Source of the DNA: Pseudomonadota bacterium
GTDB lineage: Bacteria > Pseudomonadota > Alphaproteobacteria > Rhizobiales > Xanthobacteraceae
Assembly: GCA_023422775.1 (NCBI GenBank)
Contig: JAFAGM010000016.1
Span: 1-64,000 of the forward strand
Reading direction: 5' to 3'
Length of the DNA stretch: 64,000 nucleotides
This document shows positions 1 through 8,736 of the stretch, piece by piece. The notes under the pieces were generated by a model, which saw only the letters and a list, made by a program, of their open reading frames with translations, made no database searches and was not told where the DNA came from. The position numbers and the translations under genes were made by a program. Position 1 is the stretch's first letter. Every line of letters begins with the position of its first letter.

Positions 1-373
1 CGAGCAGGTTGCTCGCCGTGGCGCCGTTGATGGTGACGCTGACGCTCGACTTGGCGGAGTAGCCGACGGTCGCCTGCAGCGCCTGGGTGGCGACGGACTT
101 GGCGCTGTCGACCAGCTTCTGCAGCGAGGAGATGCCGGTGTTGGCGGCCTGCAGCACCTGCACGCCGTTGCCGATGCTGTCGAGCAGGTTGTTGATGTCG
201 CTGGCGCGGTTATCGAGCGCGGCGGCGGTGAAATAGTTGGTGGGGTTATCGAGAGCCGTGTTGACCTTCTTGCCGGTCGACAGACGGTTCTGGGTGGTCG
301 CCAGCAGATCGGCAGTCGACTGCAGCGAAAGGAGGTTCTGGCGAACCGAGGCGGAGAGAACGATACCTGACAT
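1..373 (-). CDS. Flagellin, N-terminal part (runs off the left edge)
   Basis: This is the 5' end of a flagellin gene, the filament subunit exported through the flagellar type III apparatus. The visible 124 codons hold the conserved D0/D1 coiled-coil start: ASVRQNLLSLQ, then LLATTQNRLSTGKKVNTALD and NYFTAAALDNRASDINNLLD. The family signature is a run of Leu/Gln heptads with LSTGKKV near residue 32. The ATG at 373 follows an AAGGAT ribosome site at good spacing. The rest of the gene lies outside the window. Family assignment is very secure; which flagellin paralogue it is cannot be told. Confidence 0.95.
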   Translation of the reverse strand, partial: MSGIVLSASVRQNLLSLQSTADLLATTQNRLSTGKKVNTALDNPTNYFTAAALDNRASDINNLLDSIGNGVQVLQAANTGISSLQKLVDSAKSVATQALQATVGYSAKSSVSVTINGATASNLL

Positions 374-847
374 AACTCATATCCTTCTGGATGAACACGA
401 TTGACGCAACGCCGCAACTTTCGCACGGCGACCGTGCCACACTGGTCCCCTGACGCTACGCATTCGTTAAACTGCCCGTCCGTACAAATACGCGAGGCCA
501 GGAAATCGTTGACTACTGTCATTTATGGTAAACAGAACCTTACCCGGGGCGCAGCGCTTACGTGAGCCGAGTGCTGGATTGCACTACACCGGCAGGGTGC
601 GCTGACGCTTCGGCAACCTGCGACGCCATGCGACCGGCCGCAGAATGCGACAAGCGAAGAGCCGTCGCAGGCGAGTGCGGCCAGCCAACGCCCCTTCACG
701 CTTCCGTGAAGCCGCCGACGACTCCGGCGGCATGCGCCGACCCGGCAATTTTCCTTGCCAACGATATGAGCAAGGATCATCCTGTATTTCGGATCATACG
801 TGCCAGGCGCCCCGAGACCGGCTTTGCCCGTAAGGCAGGAGACTGCT
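374..847. other. Intergenic region between divergent flagellin and Crp/Fnr genes
   Basis: About 470 bases between two divergently transcribed genes, so it should hold both promoters. I see a GC-rich stretch with a short inverted repeat (gcacggcgaccgtgc near 423-437) and several overlapping open frames with no ribosome site or recognisable protein. I cannot assign a convincing sigma-28 or sigma-54 promoter. Confidence 0.5.
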
Positions 848-1573
848 TTGGATTCAGCCCCTCGTTCACCGAATGGATTTTTATCCTCGCTCGCGGCGGA
901 CGACTTTGAATTGATCCGCCCGCACCTGCGCAGCGCCGACCTCAGCCAGGACATGGCGCTGATCGAAGTCGATGAAACGCTCAAGCGCGCCTACCTCCCG
1001 CACAGGGGCGTGATCTCGATCGTCGTCAAGCTTGCGCGCGGCGAACATGTGCAGATTGCGATGGTCGGCCGCGACAGCATCTTCGGCGCGTTCGCGGCGC
1101 TCGGCGACGCCGTCGCACAGAACAGCGCCGTCGTGCTGGTGCCGGGTGTCGCCTCGACGATCGACCTCGACCAGTTGCGTTTCGCTGCCGACCAGAGCGC
1201 GACGTTGCGCACCGTACTGGTACGCCATGGCCTGGCGGTCTACGCGCAGATCCAGCAGACTGCCGGCTGCAACGCCGCGCACACGGTGGAGTCCCGGCTG
1301 GCGCGGTGCCTGCTGCACACCCGCGACCTTTCCGGGAGCGACAAGCTCGTCCTGACCCAGGAATCGATGGCGCAGATGATCGGCGCGCGGCGCAACAGCG
1401 TTTCGCTGGTGGCCAACACGCTGCAACAGGCGAACTTCATCCAATACAGTCGCGGACATATCGAGATCACCAATCTGGATGGCCTGATCAAGACGTCCTG
1501 CGAGTGCTATGGAATGGTCAAGGCGCAGTACACGCGATTGCTGCATCCGCGCATCCATTGCGCGGCCGCTTGA
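848..1573 (+). CDS. Crp/Fnr family transcriptional regulator
   Basis: This is a DNA-binding regulator with an N-terminal cyclic-nucleotide-binding-type beta barrel followed by a C-terminal winged helix. The barrel region reads YLPHRGVISIVVKL...VQIAMVGRDSIFG, typical of the large group of Crp/Fnr proteins in Bradyrhizobium. The HTH includes LTQESMAQMIGARRNSVSLV, the recognition-helix block of the family. No N-terminal cysteine cluster is visible, so an Fnr-type iron-sulfur sensor is unlikely. I chose the TTG at 848 because AGGAG lies a few bases upstream; an in-frame ATG at 800 would add 16 poorly conserved residues. The ligand and targets are unknown. Confidence 0.85.
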   Translation: MDSAPRSPNGFLSSLAADDFELIRPHLRSADLSQDMALIEVDETLKRAYLPHRGVISIVVKLARGEHVQIAMVGRDSIFGAFAALGDAVAQNSAVVLVPGVASTIDLDQLRFAADQSATLRTVLVRHGLAVYAQIQQTAGCNAAHTVESRLARCLLHTRDLSGSDKLVLTQESMAQMIGARRNSVSLVANTLQQANFIQYSRGHIEITNLDGLIKTSCECYGMVKAQYTRLLHPRIHCAAA

Positions 1574-1846
1574 ACCGGTCACTCCGTGGACGGCGGTGAA
1601 GTCTGACCGCATCGATACGCACCGAGCCGCTGTTACGCCCGTGGATTGCGGCAATCCCGGCAACTCACCGTACAACTACGGTTAAACGTGACATTTCGCA
1701 GCGGTTCGGCAGGGTACGGAATTAACGCCCTGTTCAACGAGCCCTGATAGTTGTCACCGTGCTGACGGGTGCGATCCTGAATCTCCTTCGCGTGCTACGC
1801 GCATTCACCTGTGTTCGGCGACCTGTTATCTGCGCGGAGTGCGGAC
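1574..1846. other. Intergenic region, nothing recognised
   Basis: About 270 bases between the Crp/Fnr gene and the CheY-like gene. It contains no convincing ORF, terminator or repeat. A promoter for the downstream receiver gene is expected here but I cannot place it with confidence. Confidence 0.4.
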
Positions 1847-2230
1847 ATGGCTTTTGATTTGTCGATGCCGATCCTGGTGGTCGATGATTACAGCACCATG
1901 ATCCGCATCATTCGCAACCTCCTCAAGCAGATCGGATTCGAGAATGTCGACGACGCCAGCGATGGATCGGCGGCGCTCGCCAAGATGCAGAGCAAGCGAT
2001 ACGGGCTCGTCATCTCGGACTGGAACATGGAGCCGATGACCGGCTACGAGCTGCTCAAGGAAGTTCGTGCCAGCCCGGAATTCTCCAATACGCCGTTCAT
2101 CATGATCACGGCGGAATCAAAGACCGAGAACGTCATTGCCGCAAAGAAGGCCGGCGTGAACAACTACATCGTCAAGCCGTTCAACGCGGCAACGCTGAAG
2201 ACCAAGATGGAAGCCGTCTTTCCCGGATAG
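1847..2230 (+). CDS. CheY-like single-domain response regulator
   Basis: This 127-residue protein is a stand-alone phosphoreceiver with no output domain, as in chemotaxis CheY. The acidic pair D13-D14 (VVDDYS), phosphoacceptor D58 (VISDWNMEP), T88 (MITAES) and K110 (VKPF) are all present, so it should be phosphorylatable. The sequence closely follows the CheY pattern (IIRNLLKQIGFENVDDASDG). The start at 1847 is preceded by GGAG, whereas the upstream ATG at 1811 would add 12 unlike residues. The flagellin gene lies nearby but no che genes are in the window, so a role in motility is likely rather than shown. Confidence 0.9.
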   Translation: MAFDLSMPILVVDDYSTMIRIIRNLLKQIGFENVDDASDGSAALAKMQSKRYGLVISDWNMEPMTGYELLKEVRASPEFSNTPFIMITAESKTENVIAAKKAGVNNYIVKPFNAATLKTKMEAVFPG

Positions 2231-2467
2231 ACCGGGTCGACGTCATGGCGCGCCAAACGCGCACCTCGAGTCCCACCACGCCCACATCAAGTCATCCTTG
2301 CGTGCTGATCCGTGCGGCCGATTCGGCCTGCATCGAGCCATCACGCGACCTCCGTCGTCAATTCATGTCGCTTCGCTGCGCACGGCAGCCGTACTTCTAC
2401 GGTCAGGGATTTTCACAGACGGATAACGTTGGCGAACGATAGTGGCGTGGACGAAGGGGGCTCTCTC

Positions 2468-2713
2468 ATGTTCACGTTCAAGACGAGCGATCAGAAGGAA
2501 GTGCGGCGTTTCCGGATCGCGCAGTTCAATGGCAGAACCGCAACCGCGCGTGCGGCCGGATCGGCCGTCACCGGCTACGTTCGTTCGATCGTGGAAATCA
2601 AGGCGAGCATCCCGGCAACCTGGACCATCACCATCATTCCGGAACAACCCAAGCCGACCGCGCTCTCGCGGTCCGCGCCTCGCGCACACTCCTACGCGGA
2701 AGATCGCTGCTGA
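2468..2713 (+). CDS. Small hypothetical protein (81 aa)
   Basis: This is a short protein starting MFTFKTSDQKEVRRFRIAQF, with a mixed hydrophobic/charged first 60 residues ending in ATWTITIIPEQPKP and a basic tail. The start is preceded by a purine-rich GAAGGGGG stretch. The amino acid pattern of the first two thirds looks like a folded protein. I do not recognise a domain. It is followed by a convergent LuxR-type gene. Confidence 0.55.
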   Translation: MFTFKTSDQKEVRRFRIAQFNGRTATARAAGSAVTGYVRSIVEIKASIPATWTITIIPEQPKPTALSRSAPRAHSYAEDRC

Positions 2714-2826
2714 GCGGCGGAATGGACTGTCGCGCGGATTGGCCCGGCAGTCCGCGATCCCACAAATCGAGACGTTGAAATCCCGCGCGTTCAACCGCGC
2801 ATGGCCGCCTCGACAACGGACGGAAA

Positions 2827-3387
2827 TCAGGCGGACTGCAGCAGCGCCTTGCGAACGAGGTCCGCGGTATTGCGGGCGCCGAGCTTGCGCATGGCCTCGG
2901 CGCGATGGCTCTCGAACGTCCTTGGGCTGATGTTCATGCGCAGGGCGCCCTGCTTGTTGGAACACCCTTCACTGATCAGGCCCAGCACCTCGCGCTCGCG
3001 CCTGGTCAGCGGCTTCTGGCCGGATTCAGAGGCGAACATGGCGCGCGGCTTGCGGTCAGCATCCCTGCCGCGAGCTGCCGGGTTCTCCGCGCCCAATTTG
3101 CCATCGGGCTGCGGCACCGGCTGAGCGGCCGACATCTGCTTGACCAACGCGCACACACGCTCCGTTTGCTGAAGCGCATTCTCCACCACCTGCTGAAGGT
3201 AGAGGCGATTTCCTTGCGTCTGGGAGAATTGATGGCTGTGCTGCTTGATTTCGTTCATGTAGAGCAGCAGCGCCGTGAGGGGCCCATTCAACTGCCGGGC
3301 GATGGCCGCTTCCGCCTCGTCCGTCGCGCGGGCGCGCGCGCCAGAGAACTGAACGATCTGGTCCTGGAGAGGCGTGATGCTGTCCAT
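2827..3387 (-). CDS. LuxR/FixJ-type HTH regulator with a histidine-kinase H-box-like N-terminus
   Basis: The C-terminal 60 residues are a NarL/FixJ-type helix-turn-helix (LTRREREVLGLISEGCSNKQ then ISPRTFESHRAEAMRKLGAR), so the protein should bind DNA. There is no receiver domain. The N-terminal half instead reads ARQLNGPLTALLLYMNEIKQ, which resembles the dimerisation/H-box helix of FixL-like kinases (HELNQPLTAI) but with the phosphoacceptor His replaced by Arg (AR-QLN). The start at 3387 has AAGGAAG just upstream; an in-frame ATG at 3435 is also possible, though an AT-rich promoter-like stretch seems to cover it. How it is activated is unknown. Confidence 0.75.
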   Translation of the reverse strand: MDSITPLQDQIVQFSGARARATDEAEAAIARQLNGPLTALLLYMNEIKQHSHQFSQTQGNRLYLQQVVENALQQTERVCALVKQMSAAQPVPQPDGKLGAENPAARGRDADRKPRAMFASESGQKPLTRREREVLGLISEGCSNKQGALRMNISPRTFESHRAEAMRKLGARNTADLVRKALLQSA

Positions 3388-3840
3388 CTTCCTTGAGAAG
3401 TGCGAATCACCGGCCCGATGGTCTTGTCCCGACATATAATTGTTTTATCGGATCCATTCCCCCTCAAGGTTAATTTCAGCGCCAGTAAGAATACGGTAAA
3501 AATCAGGCATTTTCCGGAAAATGATCGGAATTCGGCAAAAACCACCCGAAAATACCGTCTGACCGAGCGACTTCCAATTGATCTGGGGGCCTGAGGTAAG
3601 GAATCGCGGCTGGCACTGCCGCAGATCTGCCGAGATTGCATTTGACTTCTTAATGGCCTCCACCGGATTCCGGCGTCCGGCAGGAAGCAGAAAGCCTGAA
3701 CCTGCAAGCCCGCACGCCCTCCCCCGTGGATGGACCCAACCCGCAGTTTCGGCGGCAGAGCGGCTCGAAACGCGACCGACACCGCCACGCACGACAGGGC
3801 AATTCACGCGGGCGAAAAGTCGAGGAAAAAAGCTTGAGGA
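3388..3840. other. Intergenic region with a 16-bp perfect palindrome
   Basis: About 450 bases, unusually A/T-rich on its left side, between two minus-strand genes. It includes cattttccggaaaatg at 3508-3523, a perfect palindrome upstream of the LuxR-type gene. The open frame at 3445-3807 on the minus strand has no ribosome site and unconvincing composition. Confidence 0.5.
3508..3523. promoter_or_regulatory. Perfect 16-bp palindrome, candidate operator
   Basis: The sequence cattttccggaaaatg reads identically on both strands. It lies about 120 bases upstream of the start chosen for the LuxR-type gene, within an A/T-rich region that looks like a promoter. A dimeric repressor or activator site is inferred; the binding protein is unknown. 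Confidence 0.35.
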
Positions 3841-4047
3841 TCAGACCAGCCGGGAAATCTGTTCCTCGGTCACCACGCGCTCGATGTTTTCGGTCTTGCT
3901 CTTGATGCGATAGCGCGGACGGCCGTCAGCCTCGATCGGCAGGCAGGTAACGATGGTGTAGACGCTGCGCTCCTTCACCGTGGCGCGGCCCTGCGGGCCC
4001 TGCTGCTGATGATGAACGTCGTCATTGATCGCGAAATTGTGGGCCAT
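3841..4047 (-). CDS. Conserved small hypothetical protein (68 aa)
   Basis: This 68-residue protein begins MAHNFAINDDVHHQQQ and carries TIVTCLPIEADGRPRYRIKS followed by TENIERVVTEEQISRL, a compact beta-rich pattern. I believe such proteins recur in Bradyrhizobium genomes, but I know of no function. The spacing and codon use look like a real gene, and it is separated by about 80 bases from the downstream glycosidase gene on the same strand. Confidence 0.75.
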   Translation of the reverse strand: MAHNFAINDDVHHQQQGPQGRATVKERSVYTIVTCLPIEADGRPRYRIKSKTENIERVVTEEQISRLV

Positions 4048-4130
4048 CGGGTTCTTTCCGGTGAAGACGGGCTTTTAGGCTCGACGGCCTGACAAGGCAA
4101 CAGAACGTTCGTCGGATGGGCTCCGGACAA

Positions 4131-5147
4131 TCACGGGGTTCCACCCGTCAACAGCGCCTTCCTCCTGCGGACGCGGGCAATCGATTCTTCGATCACCGAA
4201 CCGGACAGAGCGCCGTCGCGCAGAGACTCGCCGACGGATTCGGCGACGGCAGCCATCTCCTGTTCCTGATCGAACAAATTGTTGCCGATGCAGAGCATGT
4301 CCATCCCGGCCTGGAGCGATCGCAGGCTGGCCTCCCGCGTGCCCATCGCCTTCTGCAGCCCTTGCATCTGCATGTCGTCGGTGACCAGAAGCGTTTCAGG
4401 AAGGCGCCTGCGCAAACGGCCAAGCCCTGCTGCCGACAATGTCATCGGGTTGCCGCCATCCCATTGACGAACGATGGCGTGGCTGACCAGCACCGCATCG
4501 CCGAACATCTTCGGCGCAAGCGAATAGAACAGTTCCTCCTGCGCGGGACGAAGGGCGTCGGAAATATCCATGAACTCCTGGTGCGAATCCACGACCGCGC
4601 CACCGATGCCGGGAAAATGTTTCAGACACAGGCCGATGCGCTGCGCCTGCGCAACCTCGTTCATCAGCAACGCATTGGCTTCCACCTCGGCAATGTCGGC
4701 GGAGTAGGAACGCTTGATCCCGCCGATGTTGGGATTGTCAGGATTGTAATCAACATCGATCACGGGCGCGAAATCATAGCGGATACCGAGCCGACGCATC
4801 TCCGCGAAACTGGCGGTCAGGATTTCGCGCTTTCGATCCGGCGCGAGGCGATTGAATTCCCTCGCGCTGGGCAGCGGGGCGAAACCGCGGCTCTCCTTCA
4901 GCCGCCGCACCAGCCCGCCCTCCTGGTCGATGAACACCATCGGCGCGGAAGGCAGCGCGGCGATATCGGCGCATAGTGCTTGTAGCTGCCCGGGCGAGTC
5001 TATGTTGTTGTCGTATTCCCGCGTCTGGCAGGAATAGTCGAACAGGATGACGCCGCCGAGGCCATAACGGCTTGCGAACTGCTTCAGCCATGCCGGGACG
5101 GTCTTGCCGAAGAAGCCGAGAATGAAGAGTTCCCCGATGTCATTCAT
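4131..5147 (-). CDS. Glycoside hydrolase family 3 protein, NagZ-like beta-N-acetylhexosaminidase
   Basis: This 338-residue protein is a single-domain GH3 barrel, the size of NagZ, which removes N-acetylglucosamine from recycled muropeptides in the cytoplasm. The motifs IDQEGG (73-78), KHFPGIG (176-182), the following DSH (187-189) carrying the NagZ His/Asp dyad, and VTDDMQM (255-261) with the presumed nucleophile Asp are all present. NagZ enzymes usually read KHFPGHG; here the second His is Ile. It does not sit in the usual alphaproteobacterial sporulation-protein/tatABC neighbourhood, so it may be a second GH3 paralogue with another substrate. Confidence 0.8.
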   Translation of the reverse strand: MNDIGELFILGFFGKTVPAWLKQFASRYGLGGVILFDYSCQTREYDNNIDSPGQLQALCADIAALPSAPMVFIDQEGGLVRRLKESRGFAPLPSAREFNRLAPDRKREILTASFAEMRRLGIRYDFAPVIDVDYNPDNPNIGGIKRSYSADIAEVEANALLMNEVAQAQRIGLCLKHFPGIGGAVVDSHQEFMDISDALRPAQEELFYSLAPKMFGDAVLVSHAIVRQWDGGNPMTLSAAGLGRLRRRLPETLLVTDDMQMQGLQKAMGTREASLRSLQAGMDMLCIGNNLFDQEQEMAAVAESVGESLRDGALSGSVIEESIARVRRRKALLTGGTP

Positions 5148-5438
5148 TGTGGCGGCCTTCCCGGGACAGGAAAATGCAGGTTTCCGGCCAATGTATCAAC
5201 GCAATTGGCCCGCGTCCGCACTCGTTGTGAAAACGAAGCTGCGTTCCGGCTCCGGCAAACCTGAAATGTGACGCGCCGCACATCTTTCCGCACGCAGGTC
5301 GATTAGGTTTTGTTCATGAGAGGCGTGTGGGGGACTTCGCCCGCGTCAGCCGCACGGCCCGTATGAGATGCGCCGCTTGCGCAACAGCGCGGGCGTCGTT
5401 TCCGAGACGAAGAGCAAAGCTGAAGGCTTGTACAGGCC
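5148..5438. other. Divergent intergenic region
   Basis: About 290 bases between the minus-strand glycosidase and the plus-strand Sel1 gene. It must contain both promoters. I see no clear repeat, RNA or operator. Confidence 0.4.
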
Positions 5439-6269
5439 ATGCGTCACATCCCGGATATCCAGTCGATCACCTCAACCTCAAAGCGATCAGCGCAGACCGG
5501 ATTTGGTTCCGCGATAGCGCGGGGCTTGAAACAGGCCGTCATCGTAGGCGTCTGCTGCTGCACTTTGCTCGCCGACCTCCGCACGGCTGTTGCCGACCCC
5601 GCATCCGATCGGGACATGGCCAATCGCTTCGAACAGTCAGCCCGAACGGGCGATGACGATGCCCAGTTCAATCTTGCAGCGCTTTATGCGGCGGGCGTCG
5701 GCCGTCAGCGCAGCGATGCGGAGGCATTTCGCTGGTTCCAGCGCGCCGCCGATCAGGGGCACTCCCATGCCATGCTGATCGTTGCCGGCCTCTACGCGAG
5801 CGGGCGCGGCGTCGAGAAGGATAAAGTGAGGGCCTATAGCTGGGCCTACATCGTTTCCTCCGCAAGCCAGGTCGACGAATATCGCAACGGTGCGCAGCAA
5901 CTGATGTCGGTGCTCATGAACAAGATGACGAGCGACGAGATCGGCCGCGCCGTGGTGGCAGCAAGAGCCTGGCGCGCAGTCCGGACTGCCGGCGTAGGGA
6001 AAACCTCGGGAATCGAGAGAGCAGTAGGGAATTCGGCCGCTCAACCCGCACCGGCTGCACCCCCACCTGCCCCCGCGGTCGTGCAGCCGGCGCCCGCAGC
6101 CACACCGTCGGCCACGGTCTCGCAGCCGGCGTCATCATCCAGCATCACGACATTGCCCGCACCGTCCAAAGCCACATCGGCGCCTGCCGCGAAGAACGCA
6201 AGGCAAGACGATGCCCGTGATCTGCTCGACCAGGTTCCAGCGGGCCTGCGCAAGCGGTTCGGCTTCTAA
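5439..6269 (+). CDS. Sel1-repeat (SEL1/TPR-like) exported protein
   Basis: This 276-residue protein has a hydrophobic signal-like segment near residues 27-44 (VIVGVCCCTLLADLRTAVA), then Sel1-like repeats: AQFNLAALYAAGVGRQRSDA with EAFRWFQRAADQGHSHAM, and LYASGRGVEKDKVRAYSWAY. After residue 195 comes a long Ala/Pro-rich linker, then a short conserved-looking end (DLLDQVPAGLRKRFGF). Sel1 repeats mediate protein contacts. Its stop lies 17 bases before the HlyD gene, so it may be the first gene of that export operon. Confidence 0.8.
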   Translation: MRHIPDIQSITSTSKRSAQTGFGSAIARGLKQAVIVGVCCCTLLADLRTAVADPASDRDMANRFEQSARTGDDDAQFNLAALYAAGVGRQRSDAEAFRWFQRAADQGHSHAMLIVAGLYASGRGVEKDKVRAYSWAYIVSSASQVDEYRNGAQQLMSVLMNKMTSDEIGRAVVAARAWRAVRTAGVGKTSGIERAVGNSAAQPAPAAPPPAPAVVQPAPAATPSATVSQPASSSSITTLPAPSKATSAPAAKNARQDDARDLLDQVPAGLRKRFGF

Positions 6270-6286
6270 TTCACAGGATGCGCGTC

Positions 6287-7492
6287 ATGAAATTTCAGAA
6301 ACGCCTCATCGCAACCGGCTTCCTGGCACTCGCTGCAACGGCCGGCTATTATGGCTATTCCCGCCTCCTTCATCCGTCGCTGGTGACGACAAGCATTGCA
6401 AGCCTCGCACCGGTTTCAGAGGCCGTTTACGGAACCGGCACCGTCGAGCCCGAGCGCTGGGCCAAGGTGGTGCCGCTGCAGCGGCGCCGGCTGGTCGAGC
6501 TTTGCCGGTGCGAAGGACAGGTGGTCAGGGTCGGCCAGATCCTCGGTCGCCAGGACGACGCCGAGGAGCGCAGCGCGCTGGACCAGATGGAAATCAATCG
6601 CGGCCAGCTCGAACGCGACCTGGCGCGCGCCGAGAAGGATCGCGACAAGAGCGACGCCGCCCGCACCGAATACGAGCAGCGCTGGACAAGGCTCGAGGAA
6701 GCAAAATCGCGGATTGCCGCGCAGAAGGTTCGTCTCGACTCGCTGCTGCTGCGGGCGCCGCTCGACGGCATGGTGTTGCGGCGCGACGGCGAAGTCGGCG
6801 AGATCGCCGGCCCAACCGATGTCCTGTTCTGGGTGGGACCGCCTGCTCCGATGCAGGTCGTTGCCGAAATCAATGAGGAAGAGATCAACCGCATCGCCGC
6901 CGGCCAGAAGGCCTTGCTGCGAAGCGAGGCGTTCCCCGGAAAGGTACTGCGAGCCACGGTCTCCCAGATCACGCCCAAGGGCGACCCCACGCGAAAGACC
7001 TTCCGCGTCTATTTGCGGCTGCCGCAGGATACGCCGCTGCGGATCGGCATGTCGGTCGAGGCCAACATCATCTTCCGCGAGAAGCAGGCTGCGATCGTCG
7101 TGCCGGCGGAAGCCGTCGCCGGCGGTTCGGTTCAGACCGTCGACGACGGCCGGATCAGCCGTGTGCCCGTCACCGTCGGCGTCCGCGGCAACCGCAACGT
7201 CGAGATCGTCGGCGATGTATTGAAAGGCACGCATGTCCTTTCGCCGGCGCGCACCGATCTCGCCGACGGCGCCAGGGTTCGCATCGACGACAGCCCGGCC
7301 AGGGCCGAGGAGCCCGCGGCCGTGAGCGAACCGATCGATCAGCCCGGCGCGGCGCCCGAGGCAACCGTGGTTGCCGCGGTCCCCGCAGCTCCCTCGGATC
7401 CCGATGACGCGGTGATTTCGGCAGCAATGACCGCCCACATCGATTCGGTGGTCAACGACGCGCGTCGCAGCATGATCAGCAACAGCAGGTAG
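6287..7492 (+). CDS. HlyD-family periplasmic adaptor of an ABC export system
   Basis: The 401-residue product has an N-terminal membrane anchor (residues about 7-25), a lipoyl-like half (VYGTGTVEPERWAKVVPLQ), a short coiled coil rich in Glu/Arg/Lys (ALDQMEINRGQLERDLARAE), the second lipoyl strand (LRAPLDGMVLRRDGEVGEI) and a beta-barrel region (GMSVEANIIFREKQ). These are hallmarks of membrane fusion proteins that bridge an inner-membrane transporter to the outer membrane. I chose ATG 6287 because AGGA lies about 10 bases upstream; ATG 6278 is also in frame. Permease and ATPase genes follow directly, with 5 bases to the permease. No outer-membrane TolC-type gene is nearby. Confidence 0.85.
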   Translation: MKFQKRLIATGFLALAATAGYYGYSRLLHPSLVTTSIASLAPVSEAVYGTGTVEPERWAKVVPLQRRRLVELCRCEGQVVRVGQILGRQDDAEERSALDQMEINRGQLERDLARAEKDRDKSDAARTEYEQRWTRLEEAKSRIAAQKVRLDSLLLRAPLDGMVLRRDGEVGEIAGPTDVLFWVGPPAPMQVVAEINEEEINRIAAGQKALLRSEAFPGKVLRATVSQITPKGDPTRKTFRVYLRLPQDTPLRIGMSVEANIIFREKQAAIVVPAEAVAGGSVQTVDDGRISRVPVTVGVRGNRNVEIVGDVLKGTHVLSPARTDLADGARVRIDDSPARAEEPAAVSEPIDQPGAAPEATVVAAVPAAPSDPDDAVISAAMTAHIDSVVNDARRSMISNSR

Positions 7493-7497
7493 CCGCC

Positions 7498-8736
7498 GTG
7501 AAACTCCTGTTCAACATCGCCTGGACTCATGTCAGCACAAGGGTACGACAAACCCTCGTCGGCATGGCGGGCGTGGCCATGGGCGTTGGCTTCACGATCA
7601 TGATGGCCGGCCTGATGCAGGGTTCGCAACTCGACTTCCTGCGGCAGCTGGTCGACACCATGCCCCACATCACGATCGAGGACGAGCGCCGCTCGGTGCC
7701 GACGCAGCCAGCGGATCAGGAATATGCCGCGGTGCAGATGTCCGACATCGCCAATGTCGGCAAGCGTTCCGGAATCAAATATCCGGAATCGGTGATGAGT
7801 TCGCTGCGCTCCTGGATACCCGGAGACGTGGCGCCCTCGGCGAAGTCCACCGCGATCATCAACCATGGCGGCGCCCGCATCGGCATCTCGCTGACCGGCA
7901 TCGACCCCCGTCGTGAAATTCACGTCTCGAAGCTCGCCTCGCAGATGCGCGAGGGAAAGCTCGACGACCTTTCACGCGTGCCGAACGGCGTCCTCATGGG
8001 TGAGGCGCTGGCCGAGAAACTCGGCGTGAAGACCGGCAACACGGTTCTGCTGATCGGCGGCCAGGGAATCCAGCTCAATTCGACGGTGGCCGGGCTGTTC
8101 CGCTCCGGCCTGAAGAGCATCGACGAGAGCCAGATCTATTCGCTGATGGGACCGGCGCAGGTCATGATAGGGCAGAGCGGGGTAGTCAACCAGTTGCGGC
8201 TGCGGCTGAACGATCCCATGCTGGCGCATAAGGTGGCGGCCCAGGTCGAAGCGCAGACCGGCTACAAATCCGTGTCGTGGCAGGAAGCCAACGCCGACCT
8301 GCTGTCGTCCTTCACCGTGCGCGATTTCATCGTGCTCACGGTGATGGGCGCGATGCTGCTGACATCCTCCTTTGCCACCTACAACATCATCTCGACGATC
8401 ACGCACGAGAAGCGCCAGGACATCGCGATCATGAAGTCGCTCGGCATGCGCGAATACGCGGTCCGCCGAATCTTCATCATCGAGGCCGCCATCATCGGCC
8501 TGGTCGGCATCCTGTTCGGATGGATGCTCGGTTATCTGCTCTGCTACGGCTGGTCGAAGATCACGATCTTCAATCCGCTGACGGGCACCACCGTTCCACT
8601 GTCGATCTACTATTCGGTGACGCACTATGTCGTCGTTGGCGGCATATCGCTGCTCTGCTGTGCAGGCGCGGCGTATTTTCCGGCACGAAAGGCGACGAGC
8701 GTGCAGCCGGTCGAAATCATTCGGGGGGCATCATGA
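7498..8736 (+). CDS. ABC transporter permease, FtsX/MacB type
   Basis: This 412-residue protein has one N-terminal transmembrane helix, a large periplasmic MacB-like domain (roughly 45-270) and three C-terminal helices (around 275-300, 330-355, 375-400). The C-terminal block includes VMGAMLLTSSFATYNIIST and the coupling-helix sequence RQDIAIMKSLGMREYAVRRI typical of FtsX permeases, ending in ARKATSVQPVEIIRG. It forms the membrane part of a tripartite exporter with the adaptor upstream and the ATPase whose ATG overlaps its TGA. The substrate is unknown. Confidence 0.88.
   Translation: MKLLFNIAWTHVSTRVRQTLVGMAGVAMGVGFTIMMAGLMQGSQLDFLRQLVDTMPHITIEDERRSVPTQPADQEYAAVQMSDIANVGKRSGIKYPESVMSSLRSWIPGDVAPSAKSTAIINHGGARIGISLTGIDPRREIHVSKLASQMREGKLDDLSRVPNGVLMGEALAEKLGVKTGNTVLLIGGQGIQLNSTVAGLFRSGLKSIDESQIYSLMGPAQVMIGQSGVVNQLRLRLNDPMLAHKVAAQVEAQTGYKSVSWQEANADLLSSFTVRDFIVLTVMGAMLLTSSFATYNIISTITHEKRQDIAIMKSLGMREYAVRRIFIIEAAIIGLVGILFGWMLGYLLCYGWSKITIFNPLTGTTVPLSIYYSVTHYVVVGGISLLCCAGAAYFPARKATSVQPVEIIRGAS

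Noticed and set aside
400..450. TGGCACGGTCGCCGTGC on the minus strand upstream of flagellin as a sigma-54 promoter
   Set aside because: The -24 half fits but no GC follows at the required spacing, so it is more likely a chance palindrome.
3445..3807. 120-codon minus-strand frame upstream of the LuxR-type gene
   Set aside because: No ribosome site, composition unlike a protein, and it covers the A/T-rich promoter-like region.
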